A stretch of DNA of 46,073 bases from JBDTNL01 sp039933785 (GCA_039933785.1 JBDTNL010000029.1:1-46073); one strand, 5' to 3'; shown: positions 1 to 10,121, counted from the first letter of the stretch. Notes: generated from the letters alone by a model not told the origin. Numbers and translations are program-made.

Positions 1-53
1 ATATCCACACCGAGGTGGGTCTCGAAGGGTAAGGGGCGGTCGGTATCGCTCAT
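1..53 (-). CDS. 5' end of an unidentified gene (partial, runs off the window)
   Basis: An ATG at 53-51 opens a reading frame that stays open to the window edge and encodes MSDTDRPLPFETHLGVD. A good Shine-Dalgarno-like AGAGG lies 4 bases upstream, overlapping the end of the preceding DUF2442 gene. Only 17 residues are visible, so no family can be named. It is probably the next gene in the leftward gyrB series. Confidence 0.4.
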   Translation of the reverse strand, partial: MSDTDRPLPFETHLGVD

Positions 54-60
54 TGGACCT

Positions 61-351
61 CTAGTTCGATGTCAAGTTCGAATCGGGAGACGGCTCTGCC
101 ACTTCAGACACCGACGCCTTCACGCGTTGGTAGAGATATTCGGGTGCGAAGTCTGCGCCGTTCGGCCAGGTGACGGTGTCGAGCGCCTCGTTCACCGCTG
201 CCTGAGCGAAGTACCGCGGATCCTTTAGCGGTTCAAAGACCGGACCGCGAAGGCGATCGTAGAGGTCAACCTCCCCAACCGTGCCATCATTGAACTCCAA
301 CCAGAGCCGATGGCCTCCGAGGTACTTCGCGTGCGTCACCCAGACGATCAC
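61..351 (-). CDS. DUF2442-type protein
   Basis: About 96 residues from a GTG at 351; a second GTG at 339 is an alternative. The visible core VTHAKYLGGHRLWLEFNDGT followed by VDLYDRL, a FxxLKDPxYF block and WPNGADFAPEYLY matches the DUF2442 family, small proteins of unknown function. These are often encoded beside DUF4160 genes, which is the arrangement here: the DUF4160 stop is only 2 bases upstream. A toxin-antitoxin-like role has been guessed for such pairs, but nothing in this sequence proves it. The frame is open much further upstream, but that part is the DUF4160 gene read in another frame. Confidence 0.75.
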   Translation of the reverse strand: MIVWVTHAKYLGGHRLWLEFNDGTVGEVDLYDRLRGPVFEPLKDPRYFAQAAVNEALDTVTWPNGADFAPEYLYQRVKASVSEVAEPSPDSNLTSN

Positions 352-353
352 GG

Positions 354-610
354 CTACTCGAGTCCTAGGATCGCATGCAGGGGTTGCCCGGCGCGCGCCA
401 GGCGCCAGTCCTGAAGGAGTTCCTCGGCATGCATTTCGCGCCATTCTTGAACGAGAGCCAATGCCCGTTGCGGAAATGAGCCCTCCACCTCTCCGGACGT
501 GATGATCACGCTCACGCGCTGCTCGCCGTAGCGAGCATGAAAGTGGGAGGCTCGTGGTCGTCAAAGTACATTGTGATCACCATGCCGAAGAACCGGGAAA
601 TCTCCGGCAT
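354..610 (-). pseudogene. DUF4160-type gene with a -1 frameshift
   Basis: The ATG at 610-608 shares one base with the gyrB stop (TGATG), which suggests translational coupling. The first frame reads MPEISRFFGMVITMYFDDHE and then PP, a typical DUF4160 start, but ends soon after in a TGA. Shifting frame at the CCC run (546-548) restores the family sequence PHFHARYGEQRVSVIITSGE, and later ALALVQEWREMHAEELLQDW, to a TAG at 354. One missing base in a short C run therefore breaks the gene. This may be a true pseudogene, a programmed shift or an assembly error. The downstream DUF2442 partner is intact. Confidence 0.75.
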
Positions 611-3027
611 CAGATATCGAGATTCCTCACGTCCAGCGCGTTCTTCTCGATGAACTCTCGCCGGGGCTCCACTTCGTCGCCCATCAGGATGGTGAAGATC
701 AAGTCCGCGCCGACCTCGTCGTCAATCGCAACTTTGAGCAGGCGGCGCTTGGTGGGGTCCATGGTGGTTTCCCAGAGTTGCTGGGGGTTCATTTCTCCCA
801 GGCCCTTGTAGCGTTGGATCGAGAGGCCCTTCTTGGCGCCGGTGTACAGGCGTTCGAGGGTTTCTTCGAGGGTGCCGTGGGTCGAGACGTCGTCGCCCTT
901 GCGCAGGGTGAATGTGGTCGCCTGGATCGCCTCGAGGCCCTGGGTGTTGTTGGCGAGGGCGCGGTACTCGGCGCTGGTGAGCAGGCTCCAGTCGAGGTTG
1001 ACCTCGCGCTCGACGCCGTCGCGCTTGGAGCGGAAGCGGACGTACCCAGTGCCGTGCTCTTCGTCATCGCCGACCGTCACGTCGTGGAAGCCCGAGGCTT
1101 CGATGATGTGCGCAAGCTCGGCGAGCCGAGCTCGATCGGAAAGCGCCTTCTTGTCGGTGAGACCGATCTTCAGGGCCACGCGCAAGGCGTCGGCCGGATA
1201 GCCGCGCATCGCCAGTTTCGTCATGCTGTCGCGAAACGCTTCGACCTTCTCGAGGAAGTTGGCTAGACGGGCGGCTTTAAGGGGCTTGGCGTCTTCTCCG
1301 ACCGTGAGCTCCCACTGGTCCTGGATGCGGTTGACCAGGAACTGCTGGTATTCGCGGTCGTCCTTCAAGTAGTTCTCGCGCTTGCCTTCGGCCACTTTGT
1401 AGAGCGGCGGCTGCGCGATGAAGAGATGGCCGCGGCGGATGAGCTCGTGCATCTGGCGGTAAAAGAAGGTGAGGATCAGCGTGCGGATGTGGGCGCCGTC
1501 GACGTCGGCGTCGCACATGATGATGAGCTTGTGGTAGCGGAGCTTGGCGGGGTCGAAGTCCTCGCGCCCGATGCCGGTGCCGAGCGCGGTGATCATCGTC
1601 CGGATTTCCTCCGAGCCGAGCATCCTGTCGAAGCGCGCCTTCTCGACGTTCAGGATCTTGCCCTTGAGCGGTAGGACCGCCTGGAACTTGCGGTCGCGGC
1701 CCTGCTTGGCCGAGCCGCCGGCGGAATCGCCCTCGACCAAGAAGAGCTCGGAGAACTCGGGGTTCTTCTCCGAGCAGTCGGCGAGCTTGCCGGGGAGGCT
1801 CGCGGAATCGAGCGCGCCCTTGCGACGGGTCAGTTCACGCGCCTTGCGCGCGGCCTCGCGGGCGCGCGCTGCCTCGACGCACTTCTCGACGATGCGGCGG
1901 GCGATCTTGGGGTTCTCCTCGAGGAAGTTTCCCAGTCGGTCGTTCAAGACTTGCTGCACCCAGCCCTTGATCTCGGAAGAGACCAGCTTGTCCTTGGTCT
2001 GAGAGGAGAACTTGGGGTCCTTGATCTTGACCGACAGCACGGCGGTCAAGCCCTCGCGCGCATCCTCGCCGGCGAGGTTTTCCTTCAATTGCTTGCCGAT
2101 GCCCGATGACTGGGCGTAGGCGTTGATGGTGCGCGTGAGCGCCGCCTTGAAACCCTCGAGGTGCGTGCCGCCGTCGCGGTTGGCGATGTTATTGGTGAAG
2201 ACGTGGATGTTTTCCTGGTAACCCTCGTTCCACTGCAACGCGACCTCGATGCGCTCCGGGCCAGTCCCGTCATCGCGCTCGTCCTCGAGGAAGATCGGCT
2301 TCGGGTGAAGCGGCTGCTTGTTGCGGTTCAGGTGTTCGACGAAGGACGAGATACCGCCGGTGTATTCGAAGTCGGCGCTCTTGTCGGTGCGCTCGTCGAG
2401 CAGGCGAATGTGCACGCCGCGGTTGAGGAATGACTGCTCGCGCAGACGCTGCGCCAGGGTCTCGTAGTGGTACTCGAGGACGGTGAAGATCTCAGGGTCG
2501 GGAATGAAATGGATTTTGGTCCCCGTCTTCTTGGTCTTGCCGATCGCCTTGATCTCACCCTCGGGGACTCCGCGATGGAAGACCTGAAACCAGACCTGGC
2601 CCTCGCGCTTGATCTCGAGCTCGAGCGTTTCAGAAAGCGCGTTCACGACCGACACGCCGACGCCGTGAAGGCCGCCCGAGACCTTGTAGGAGTTCTTGTC
2701 GAACTTACCGCCTGAGTGAAGCTCGGTCATGATCACTTCGGCCGCCGAGCGGCCTTCGCCCTTGTGCAGGTCGACCGGGATGCCGCGACCGTCGTCGTCG
2801 ACGGTGACCGAGTTGTCGGCGTGGATGGTGACCTCGACTCGGGAGCAGTATCCGGCCAGCGCTTCGTCGATCGAGTTGTCGACGACTTCGAAGACCATGT
2901 GGTGCAAGCCGGAGGCATCTTCGGTGTCGCCGATGTACATCCCGGGCCGCTTGCGCACGGCTTCGAGACCCTTCAACACCGTTATGTTTTCGGCGGTATA
3001 CGTCGGGTCGATGATCGGCTTCGACAA
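610..3027 (-). CDS. gyrB: DNA gyrase subunit B
   Basis: ATP-dependent subunit of DNA gyrase, which introduces negative supercoils. The GHKL ATPase motifs are visible: VVDNSIDEALAG, DDGRGIPVD and GGLHGVGVSVVNALS. The TOPRIM block EGDSAGGSAKQGRDR follows, then QRYKGLGEMNPQQLWETTMDP near the C-terminus. A roughly 170-residue insert lies between the TOPRIM parts, as in E. coli GyrB. I chose the TTG at 3027 because GGAG sits 6 bases upstream. It gives 805 residues, about the E. coli length, beginning MSKPIIDPTYTAENITVLKG. The frame is open to another TTG at 3108, which has no ribosome site. The stop overlaps the DUF4160 start by one base. Confidence 0.97.
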   Translation of the reverse strand: MSKPIIDPTYTAENITVLKGLEAVRKRPGMYIGDTEDASGLHHMVFEVVDNSIDEALAGYCSRVEVTIHADNSVTVDDDGRGIPVDLHKGEGRSAAEVIMTELHSGGKFDKNSYKVSGGLHGVGVSVVNALSETLELEIKREGQVWFQVFHRGVPEGEIKAIGKTKKTGTKIHFIPDPEIFTVLEYHYETLAQRLREQSFLNRGVHIRLLDERTDKSADFEYTGGISSFVEHLNRNKQPLHPKPIFLEDERDDGTGPERIEVALQWNEGYQENIHVFTNNIANRDGGTHLEGFKAALTRTINAYAQSSGIGKQLKENLAGEDAREGLTAVLSVKIKDPKFSSQTKDKLVSSEIKGWVQQVLNDRLGNFLEENPKIARRIVEKCVEAARAREAARKARELTRRKGALDSASLPGKLADCSEKNPEFSELFLVEGDSAGGSAKQGRDRKFQAVLPLKGKILNVEKARFDRMLGSEEIRTMITALGTGIGREDFDPAKLRYHKLIIMCDADVDGAHIRTLILTFFYRQMHELIRRGHLFIAQPPLYKVAEGKRENYLKDDREYQQFLVNRIQDQWELTVGEDAKPLKAARLANFLEKVEAFRDSMTKLAMRGYPADALRVALKIGLTDKKALSDRARLAELAHIIEASGFHDVTVGDDEEHGTGYVRFRSKRDGVEREVNLDWSLLTSAEYRALANNTQGLEAIQATTFTLRKGDDVSTHGTLEETLERLYTGAKKGLSIQRYKGLGEMNPQQLWETTMDPTKRRLLKVAIDDEVGADLIFTILMGDEVEPRREFIEKNALDVRNLDI

Positions 3028-3171
3028 GGTTTTCTCCGCTGAGTTTGGGCCCGCTGTAGGCGGGTTGAGAGACCCCGGAATTGTAGCATCTATCCGGTTG
3101 GGCGACAAGAAACTAAGTGCTTTGTTTACAGCTAGTTACAGCGTTGTTTGTGGCGCGCTTACGCCGTGGCA

Positions 3172-4233
3172 TCAGGCGGGCGACAATCGGCCCCCGACGA
3201 GTCTCCATTGGTGGTCGAGGGAGAGCGTCTCGAAGGCCTCCGGACGGTTGGTGCTGGCGATCCATTGCGGCAGGTCACGGAAGGCTCTCCAGGCCCGGGC
3301 GAGCGCCCCGCGGTCGAGCTCCGTGTCCGCGTCGTCGAGCAGCACGAGCGGTGTCCTGCCGTCCTCGGCCAGGAGCTTCGCCTGCGCAGCGAGCACCGCG
3401 AGGCCGAGCCCTTTTCGCTCGCCGGCCGAAGCCAGGCCGCGAATCTCGTGCCCGCGCCAGGTCAAGACCACGTCGTCGCGGTGGGGCCCGAGCAGCGGCA
3501 GCCGACGAAGGCGCTCCGTGCTGACCGACCGGCGAAGGCGGGTCAAGAACGCGCCGGCGCCGTCGACGCCCTCGGCGGGTGAGGGTCGATATGCGAGCGT
3601 CGCGCCCGAGAACTTGGATTCGGTGTCGACGAGTACCTCCGCGAAGACGGTTTGCAGGCGACCGAGATAGTTCTTCCGCAAGGCGATCACTTGCGCGCCG
3701 TGGGTCGCCAGCAGGTCGTTCCAGACCTCGATCTCTTCCCCGCCCTGTTGCAGGAGTCGGCGTTTTTGCTGAAGCGCCTCGCGGTAGCTCTGTAGGGTCT
3801 CGAGGGCTGAAGGCCGCTCAACGACGAGACCGCGATCGAGAAACCTCCGGCGGAGCGAGGGCGCACCCGTCAGCAGCTCGCTCTCCGCGAATGTCCACGC
3901 CAGGACGGGAAGTGCCGAGACATGCTCCGCGAGCGTCAGCGTCTTACCGTTCACGGTTCGACGGCGAGTGCGCGCACCCCACTCGATCGCGAGCCGGGTG
4001 CGGGCGACATTGTTCACTTCGGCGGAAAGGGAGAACCTCGAGGAGCCTTCGCGGCAGCATTCGGCCAGGTTGCTGGTTCTAAAGCTGCGTGATGTGGCGA
4101 GGAGGTAGACCGCCTCGAGGAGAGAGGTCTTGCCCGAGCCGTTGTCTCCGAGCAAGAGATGGCTCCCGGCGCCCGGGCTCCAGTCCAGCGGTTCGAGGTT
4201 ACGAAAAGTCTCGGAGTGAAGTTGAGCGAGCAG
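3172..4233 (-). CDS. recF: DNA replication and repair protein RecF
   Basis: SMC-like ATPase that loads RecA at single-strand gaps together with RecO and RecR (recR is at 15.2-15.8 kb). Visible motifs are the Walker A GDNGSGKTS, an ABC-signature-like region SAGERKGLGLAVLAAQ and the Walker B LVLLDDADTELD. The first ATG/GTG/TTG start in frame would begin inside the Walker A region. Upstream in frame the sequence continues LAQLHSETFRNLEPLDW, containing the conserved FRN motif of RecF N-termini. The frame is closed only by the dnaN stop, so the most likely start is a CTG at 4233 with GAGG 4 bases upstream. That gives 353 residues, a normal RecF length. Confidence 0.9.
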   Translation of the reverse strand: MLAQLHSETFRNLEPLDWSPGAGSHLLLGDNGSGKTSLLEAVYLLATSRSFRTSNLAECCREGSSRFSLSAEVNNVARTRLAIEWGARTRRRTVNGKTLTLAEHVSALPVLAWTFAESELLTGAPSLRRRFLDRGLVVERPSALETLQSYREALQQKRRLLQQGGEEIEVWNDLLATHGAQVIALRKNYLGRLQTVFAEVLVDTESKFSGATLAYRPSPAEGVDGAGAFLTRLRRSVSTERLRRLPLLGPHRDDVVLTWRGHEIRGLASAGERKGLGLAVLAAQAKLLAEDGRTPLVLLDDADTELDRGALARAWRAFRDLPQWIASTNRPEAFETLSLDHQWRLVGGRLSPA

Positions 4234-4239
4234 GAAACC

Positions 4240-5337
4240 TCAGACGCGCATCGGCATGATCACGCACAGGTAACGCTGGTCTTCGCCACCAACCGGAAAG
4301 CCTACGCACTGGGTATTTTCGTCCTTGAGCTCGAGTCGTACCTTCTCGGTATCCGCTGCGCTCAGGAACTGAACCATGTAGTCCGGGTTGATGCCGAGCT
4401 TTAAGTCGCCGCCCTCATAGTCGCAGGCGATCTCTTCACTCGCTTCGCCGAGATCGGGGTTAGCCGCGGACACCGTCAACTTGCCGTTCGAGAACTGGAG
4501 GCGCACCGCGCGCGCCCGCTCGCCAGTGAGAATAGCGACCCGCTGAACAGTGGCTTGCAGGCCGAGGCGATCGAAGATGACCTTGCGATCGTTGTCTTTG
4601 GCGATGACGCGCTCGTAGTCAGGGAACGTGCCCTCGAGGATTCGACAGATCAACTCGCGGCGGCCAATGCGAAACGAGAGGTGGTGCTCGCCGCGCCTAT
4701 AGGCCACGTTGCCCTCGCCTTCGAAGCGTTGAATCTCCAGTAAGGCCTTGCGCGGCACCAGCACGCCGTCGGCCTCCTTTACGTCGGCAACGGCATCTTC
4801 GACCAATGCCAGACGGTGACCATCTGTCGCCACGATCTCGAGGCCGTTGACTTTCAGCTTCACCAGCGCGCCGTTCAACTGGAAGCGCGATTCCTCGGTC
4901 GAGACCGCGAAGATCACGCGACCGATCATCCGCCGCAGAATCTGGAACGGCATCTCGACGGGCTTCTCCTGGCCGACGTCGGGCAGCGACGGAAAATCCT
5001 GTGGGGCGAGACCGTGGATCTTGAAACGTGAGCTCGCCGCCGTCACGGTTAGCGCGTGACTGTCGTCGAGCACGAGCTTGACCTCGTCTCCGACCAGCGA
5101 GCGAATGATCTCGACAAACTTCTTCGCCTGTACGGCGACGCCGCCCTCGCGCTTCACTTCGGCGGTGACCGAAGAAGTCAGCGAAACGTCGAGATCGGTC
5201 GCCGCTATGTGGAGCTTGTCGCCCACCGCGCGCAGCAACAAATGGGAAAGCACCGGGATCGTCGTCCGCCGCTCCACGATGCCCTGCATCGGGAGCAGCT
5301 CGGCGAGAAACTCGGCGCGGTTCAAGCGAAGTTCCAT
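4240..5337 (-). CDS. dnaN: DNA polymerase III beta subunit (sliding clamp)
   Basis: A 365-residue ring-forming processivity clamp with three clamp domains, matching the family length. The N-terminus MELRLNRAEFLAELLPMQGI and then VERRTTIPVLSHLLLRA, and the end YLCVIMPMRV, are characteristic. It lies between dnaA and recF in the usual initiation operon. Its stop is 6 bases before the proposed recF CTG start, so the two are probably translationally coupled. The start ATG at 5337 has GGAGG nearby (RC of 5342-5347). Confidence 0.97.
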   Translation of the reverse strand: MELRLNRAEFLAELLPMQGIVERRTTIPVLSHLLLRAVGDKLHIAATDLDVSLTSSVTAEVKREGGVAVQAKKFVEIIRSLVGDEVKLVLDDSHALTVTAASSRFKIHGLAPQDFPSLPDVGQEKPVEMPFQILRRMIGRVIFAVSTEESRFQLNGALVKLKVNGLEIVATDGHRLALVEDAVADVKEADGVLVPRKALLEIQRFEGEGNVAYRRGEHHLSFRIGRRELICRILEGTFPDYERVIAKDNDRKVIFDRLGLQATVQRVAILTGERARAVRLQFSNGKLTVSAANPDLGEASEEIACDYEGGDLKLGINPDYMVQFLSAADTEKVRLELKDENTQCVGFPVGGEDQRYLCVIMPMRV

Positions 5338-5601
5338 ACGGCGCCTCCGTCGAAAGAGAATTCAGTATATGCCAGCCGTAGTAGTCGTTGTAGGTGCGGC
5401 GGAAAAGTTGAATACCCCTGCGAAGACCAGCGGGACAGGCGTTTGCGGGCTCCGAAGACTTCGGAATAGCCCTGTGCCGAACCTGCGGAGAGCCTGTGGA
5501 AGGCGCGGAGAAAGAGCGCTTCCCTGGAACCCTCCGCAGGCTTTCCGAAGCGATATCCGGAGGTTTTTCGACAGGCTGACCCGGCTGACCAGTTGAGCGG
5601 A
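5338..5601. other. dnaA-dnaN intergenic region with CCTGYGGA repeats
   Basis: This 264-bp gap holds no gene. It contains several related elements: CCTGCGGAG at 5482-5490, CCTGTGGAAGG at 5493-5503 and the inverted copy CTCCGCAGG at 5532-5540. Read on the minus strand, the middle copy is CCTTCCACA, which matches 6 of 9 positions of the DnaA box TTATCCACA and shares TTCCACAG with the sites upstream of dnaA. In several phyla part of oriC lies between dnaA and dnaN, so this is one of two or three candidate origin segments. The dnaN promoter probably also lies here. Confidence 0.4.
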
Positions 5602-6888
<1,287 letters not shown>

Positions 6889-6900
6889 TGTGTCCGCAGC

Positions 6901-6921
6901 TTTTCCACAGTCTGTGGAAAG
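6901..6921. promoter_or_regulatory. Inverted pair of DnaA-box-like sites upstream of dnaA
   Basis: TTTTCCACA at 6901-6909 matches 8 of 9 bases of the consensus TTATCCACA. An inverted partner at 6913-6921 reads CTTTCCACA on the minus strand. Together they form a near-perfect palindrome with 3 bases between the boxes, 13 bases upstream of the dnaA start. DnaA autoregulation of its own promoter is the simplest reading. Participation in oriC is possible. Confidence 0.6.
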
Positions 6922-7007
6922 CCCTCCGACGGGAAGATTGGCTTCGCAGCGAACATAGCACGGTGCCGAAAGCGGCACTCCAAAGCCGGAGAATCCATGG
7001 TCTCCGT

Positions 7008-8717
7008 CTAGAAGGGACGGTTCAGGCGGGAAAGTTCTCGCGGCAATTCGAGAGCTTGCTGCCCGGAGGCCAGGGTCTGCCGGAGAAGCTCCGCGAGCAC
7101 CGCAGGCAGTCGGGTTTGACGCTGGCCGAAGACTAGATCGAGCACGTTGGGGGGAGCAGGGAGGAAGCGCAGTCGGACGCGATCCTGCGCCGGTACCCCC
7201 GCCAGGTCCTTGGCGAGGCCGATCGCGCGATCGAGTCCTCCAAGCTCGTCGACCAGACCCACTTGATGGGCCGCATCGCCAGTCCAAACCCTCCCCTGGG
7301 CGACCGCATCAACGGCTTCGGTGGTCATCCGGCGCCCGGTGGCCACAACCTTGACGAAACGGGCGTAGGTCCTCTCGACACCGCTCGTGAAGCGCTCGGC
7401 CTGATCGGGCCGGAATGGGTCCAAGGTCGAGAAGTAGTCGGCGTTGGCTCCTCGCTGGAGCGTCTCATGGCGGATTCCCAGCCAGTCTTCCTGAAAGCGA
7501 CGGGTCGAAAACTTGCCCGCGAAAACGCCGATCGAGCCGGTCAACGTGCCGGGTTGGGCGACAATCTTCTTCGCCGGAGCCGCGATGTAGTAACCGCCGG
7601 AAGCCGCGAGATCCGCCATCGAGACCACGACGGGCTTGGCCTCTTGGAGTTTAGCCACCCGCCGTTGGATGAGGTCCGATGCGAGGGCCGAACCGCCCGG
7701 GCTGTCGATGCGCAAGACGACAGCGGCGATCGAGGCGTCCTCCGCGAGGGACTCGAGCGTCTCCGAAAGGCTGTCCGAGCCGACGTATTGCTCCTGAGTC
7801 CAAGGCTGTTCGCCGCCCCCTCCGCGAACGATGGTGCCGGCGGCAAAGACGACGGCGATCTGCTTTCCGGAAAAACCCTGGGGTGCCGTATAGCGCTCGA
7901 GGTCGACATAGCTTGGCGTGGGTGCGAGCGCGGCGTCCGTCGCGGCCTGGAATTCGTCGGGGTACATCAGGGCGTCGACGAGTTTGTGATTCAACGCGGC
8001 TTCGGCGGACAGGGGTGCTTGGTCGATGAGCTGACGGACGTCCTCGGGAGGGAGTTTCCGGCCCTCGGCGATTCCCTTGACCAGCTGCTCGAATTCCCCA
8101 TCGAGCAGGGCCGCAATGGCCTCCCGCGCCGGTGGCGAAAACCCATACTCGGTGAAAGTTTCCGGGGCGCTTTTGTACTTTCCAGCGTGGGCATAGGTCG
8201 CGTCGACCTTGAGTTTCTCGAGCGTACCGCGCAGGAAGGAGCTGTCGGAGAACAGACCGATGACGTTGAATTCACCGGCCGGCGCAAGCGCAATGTGACT
8301 GCAGGCCGAGGCCAGGTAGTACTCGAGAGTGCCATTCCCGCCGTCTCCAGCCGAGTCGAGATAGCAGCGCACGAACTTACCGGCGTCTCGAAGGCGAAGA
8401 AAAAGGTCGCGAAGCTCCTGCGCCTTGGCAAGCCCGAAACCGGCATCGTCGATCCGAACTTGGATGCCCTTTACCCTGGCGTCCTGACGGGCGCCGGCGA
8501 GGGCGACATACACGTTGGCAAAGCTCTCGGGTTGGCGAAACCCGGGAATGTGGAATCCCCGCGACGGCGCCTGTTCGCGGAGGTCGCCTGAGATCGTGAA
8601 GCGCAGTACCATTGCACCGGTACCGCCGCCGCCGCCACGCGAGAGAAAGACGGCCAGACCGGCGGTGCCGATCGCGATGCCGAGGAGTAGCCCGAAGACG
8701 ATGAGGAGGCGCTTCAT
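7008..8717 (-). CDS. sppA: Signal peptide peptidase SppA (large, two-domain type)
   Basis: Membrane-anchored serine protease that degrades cleaved signal peptides on the outer face of the inner membrane. It has 569 residues, close to the E. coli 67K form. Residues 3-25 are a hydrophobic anchor. The N-terminal half carries the catalytic lysine in GKYKSAPETF (Lys182), and the C-terminal half the nucleophile serine in LAASGGYYIAAP (Ser373), preceded by RIDSPGG. Both catalytic residues are therefore present. It ends 119 bases upstream of dnaA on the same strand, so read-through into dnaA is possible. Confidence 0.93.
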   Translation of the reverse strand: MKRLLIVFGLLLGIAIGTAGLAVFLSRGGGGGTGAMVLRFTISGDLREQAPSRGFHIPGFRQPESFANVYVALAGARQDARVKGIQVRIDDAGFGLAKAQELRDLFLRLRDAGKFVRCYLDSAGDGGNGTLEYYLASACSHIALAPAGEFNVIGLFSDSSFLRGTLEKLKVDATYAHAGKYKSAPETFTEYGFSPPAREAIAALLDGEFEQLVKGIAEGRKLPPEDVRQLIDQAPLSAEAALNHKLVDALMYPDEFQAATDAALAPTPSYVDLERYTAPQGFSGKQIAVVFAAGTIVRGGGGEQPWTQEQYVGSDSLSETLESLAEDASIAAVVLRIDSPGGSALASDLIQRRVAKLQEAKPVVVSMADLAASGGYYIAAPAKKIVAQPGTLTGSIGVFAGKFSTRRFQEDWLGIRHETLQRGANADYFSTLDPFRPDQAERFTSGVERTYARFVKVVATGRRMTTEAVDAVAQGRVWTGDAAHQVGLVDELGGLDRAIGLAKDLAGVPAQDRVRLRFLPAPPNVLDLVFGQRQTRLPAVLAELLRQTLASGQQALELPRELSRLNRPF

Positions 8718-9086
8718 CCGTCGAGATCCTACACCTCAGATTTCCAGCAGGTGGGGAATAGAGCCTCTGGTACGGATGTTGCTTATGACCAGAACCAGAC
8801 TGAGAAGAGTATGCGGGGAGATTCCACACACCTTACCCAATCCAACCCCAAGTGTTCGAGATCTTTTGATCTCCACCCCTCTACCTTCTAGCCTTCAATC
8901 CCCTTTTAACAGGGGTAGAGCCTCAAACCCAACCCAATACGGAATCTCCCCCATACGTTTCACGGGGCCCTCGAGGCCCCAGCTTGCGTTCTCGGAGCCA
9001 ATTCAAGCGACAGTTTCAAACAGCCGTTTCGGCGTGCGCTGCCAAAAGGGCGGCTTAAGCAGTTCGTGACTGCCTACAGACCCTAG
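8718..9086. other. Non-coding divergent gap between sppA and mutY; candidate oriC segment
   Basis: The 369 bp contain no convincing gene. The plus strand is strongly pyrimidine-biased and locally richer in A/T than its surroundings. Three inverted repeats are visible: GAGATC-TTTT-GATCTC near 8858-8873, CCCCT-TTTAAC-AGGGG near 8902-8917, and GGGGCC-CTCGA-GGCCCC near 8964-8980. CCCAATCCAACCCC and CCCAACCCAAT are related short repeats. ACGTTTCACG at 8955-8964 equals one half of the parS palindrome found at 22.2 kb. No strong DnaA box is seen; GATTCCACA is only a 6 of 9 match. The divergent promoters of sppA and mutY should lie here. Confidence 0.4.
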
Positions 9087-10121
9087 ATGGATCCGGCGAA
9101 GCGGCTCCTCGAGTGGTACGACGCCAAGCGGCGCGATCTGCCATGGCGCAAAACGACTGCCTGGTATCCCGTCTGGGTCTCCGAGATCATGCTTCAGCAG
9201 ACCCGGGTCGAAACGGTTGTCTCGGCGTACGAAGTCTTCCTCGAGCGTTTCCCCTCGGTAGGTGCTCTGGCCGCGGCACCGATTGAGTCCGTACTTGCCG
9301 TCTGGTCGGGTCTTGGCTACTACCGCCGCGCTCGGCTGCTGCATCAAGCGGCGCTGCGAGTGGTCGCTCAGGAGTCGTTCCCCACCGAAGTCGATGGACT
9401 CCGCGCGTTGCCCGGGATCGGCGAATACACGGCCTCGGCGATTGCGAGCATCTGCTTCGGCGTCGCGACGCCGGTTCTCGACGGCAACGTAGAACGGGTG
9501 ATTTCGCGCCGCTTGGCGAGCGCCGACGATCCTAAGCGAGCGGCGACGCGAGACGGCCTGCGCGCGGCTGCGGCCTCGCTCCTCGACCCAGCGAGACCCG
9601 GCGACAGCAATCAAGCGTTGATGGAGCTCGGGGCGACGATCTGCACTCCCCGCGCCCCGAGGTGCTCGGTCTGCCCGCTCGGCGAGGGCTGCCAGGGCTT
9701 GACGTCGGGATCTCCGACAAACTATCCGCCGGCGCGCGTGCGCCGGGTCACCGAACGCCAGAGCCGGGTGGCCGCGATCGTCAATCGGGATTCGAGGATT
9801 CTGCTCGTGCGCTTGCCGGACTCGAGCCCGACGCTGGGCGGAACTTGGGAAATCCCCTGGGTAGCTGCCGAGGCCTCACAGAGCGCCGCCGAGTTCGCCG
9901 AGCGCTACGGAGGCAAGTGGAGTCTTGGGCCCTCGCGAGGCACCGTCAAGCACGCGATCACCTACCGCGCGATCGAAGTTGATGTCCGCGAAGCTTTTCT
10001 AGAGGGCGGCGACCATGTCGCCGAGGGTATCGAGGCTGGGTGGTTCGACCGCGCCGGACTAGGCCGCGTGCCGCACTCTTCGTTGGTCGAGAAGATCCTG
10101 CGCCGTGCCGCGAGCTCCTAG
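9087..10121 (+). CDS. mutY: Adenine DNA glycosylase MutY
   Basis: Removes adenine mispaired with 8-oxoguanine. It has 344 residues. The HhH-GPD fold is visible: SEIMLQQTRV holds the catalytic glutamate, LPGIGEYTASAI the helix-hairpin-helix, and VLDGNVERVISR the catalytic aspartate. The iron-sulfur loop C-X6-C-X2-C-X5-C is complete (CTPRAPRCSVCPLGEGC). The C-terminal ~120 residues (SRVAAIVNRDSRILLVR onward) form the NUDIX-like domain that recognises 8-oxoG. The 3' end overlaps the convergent cyclic-nucleotide-binding gene by 4 bases. Confidence 0.95.
   Translation: MDPAKRLLEWYDAKRRDLPWRKTTAWYPVWVSEIMLQQTRVETVVSAYEVFLERFPSVGALAAAPIESVLAVWSGLGYYRRARLLHQAALRVVAQESFPTEVDGLRALPGIGEYTASAIASICFGVATPVLDGNVERVISRRLASADDPKRAATRDGLRAAAASLLDPARPGDSNQALMELGATICTPRAPRCSVCPLGEGCQGLTSGSPTNYPPARVRRVTERQSRVAAIVNRDSRILLVRLPDSSPTLGGTWEIPWVAAEASQSAAEFAERYGGKWSLGPSRGTVKHAITYRAIEVDVREAFLEGGDHVAEGIEAGWFDRAGLGRVPHSSLVEKILRRAASS

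Noticed and set aside
8955..8964. ACGTTTCACG half parS site (another similar half site lies near 29972-29981)
   Set aside because: Only one arm of the palindrome is present; ParB needs the full site.
8718..9086. Possible small gene in the sppA-mutY gap
   Set aside because: The open frames have no ribosome site or family pattern, and are rich in Pro, Ser and Thr because of the C-rich strand.
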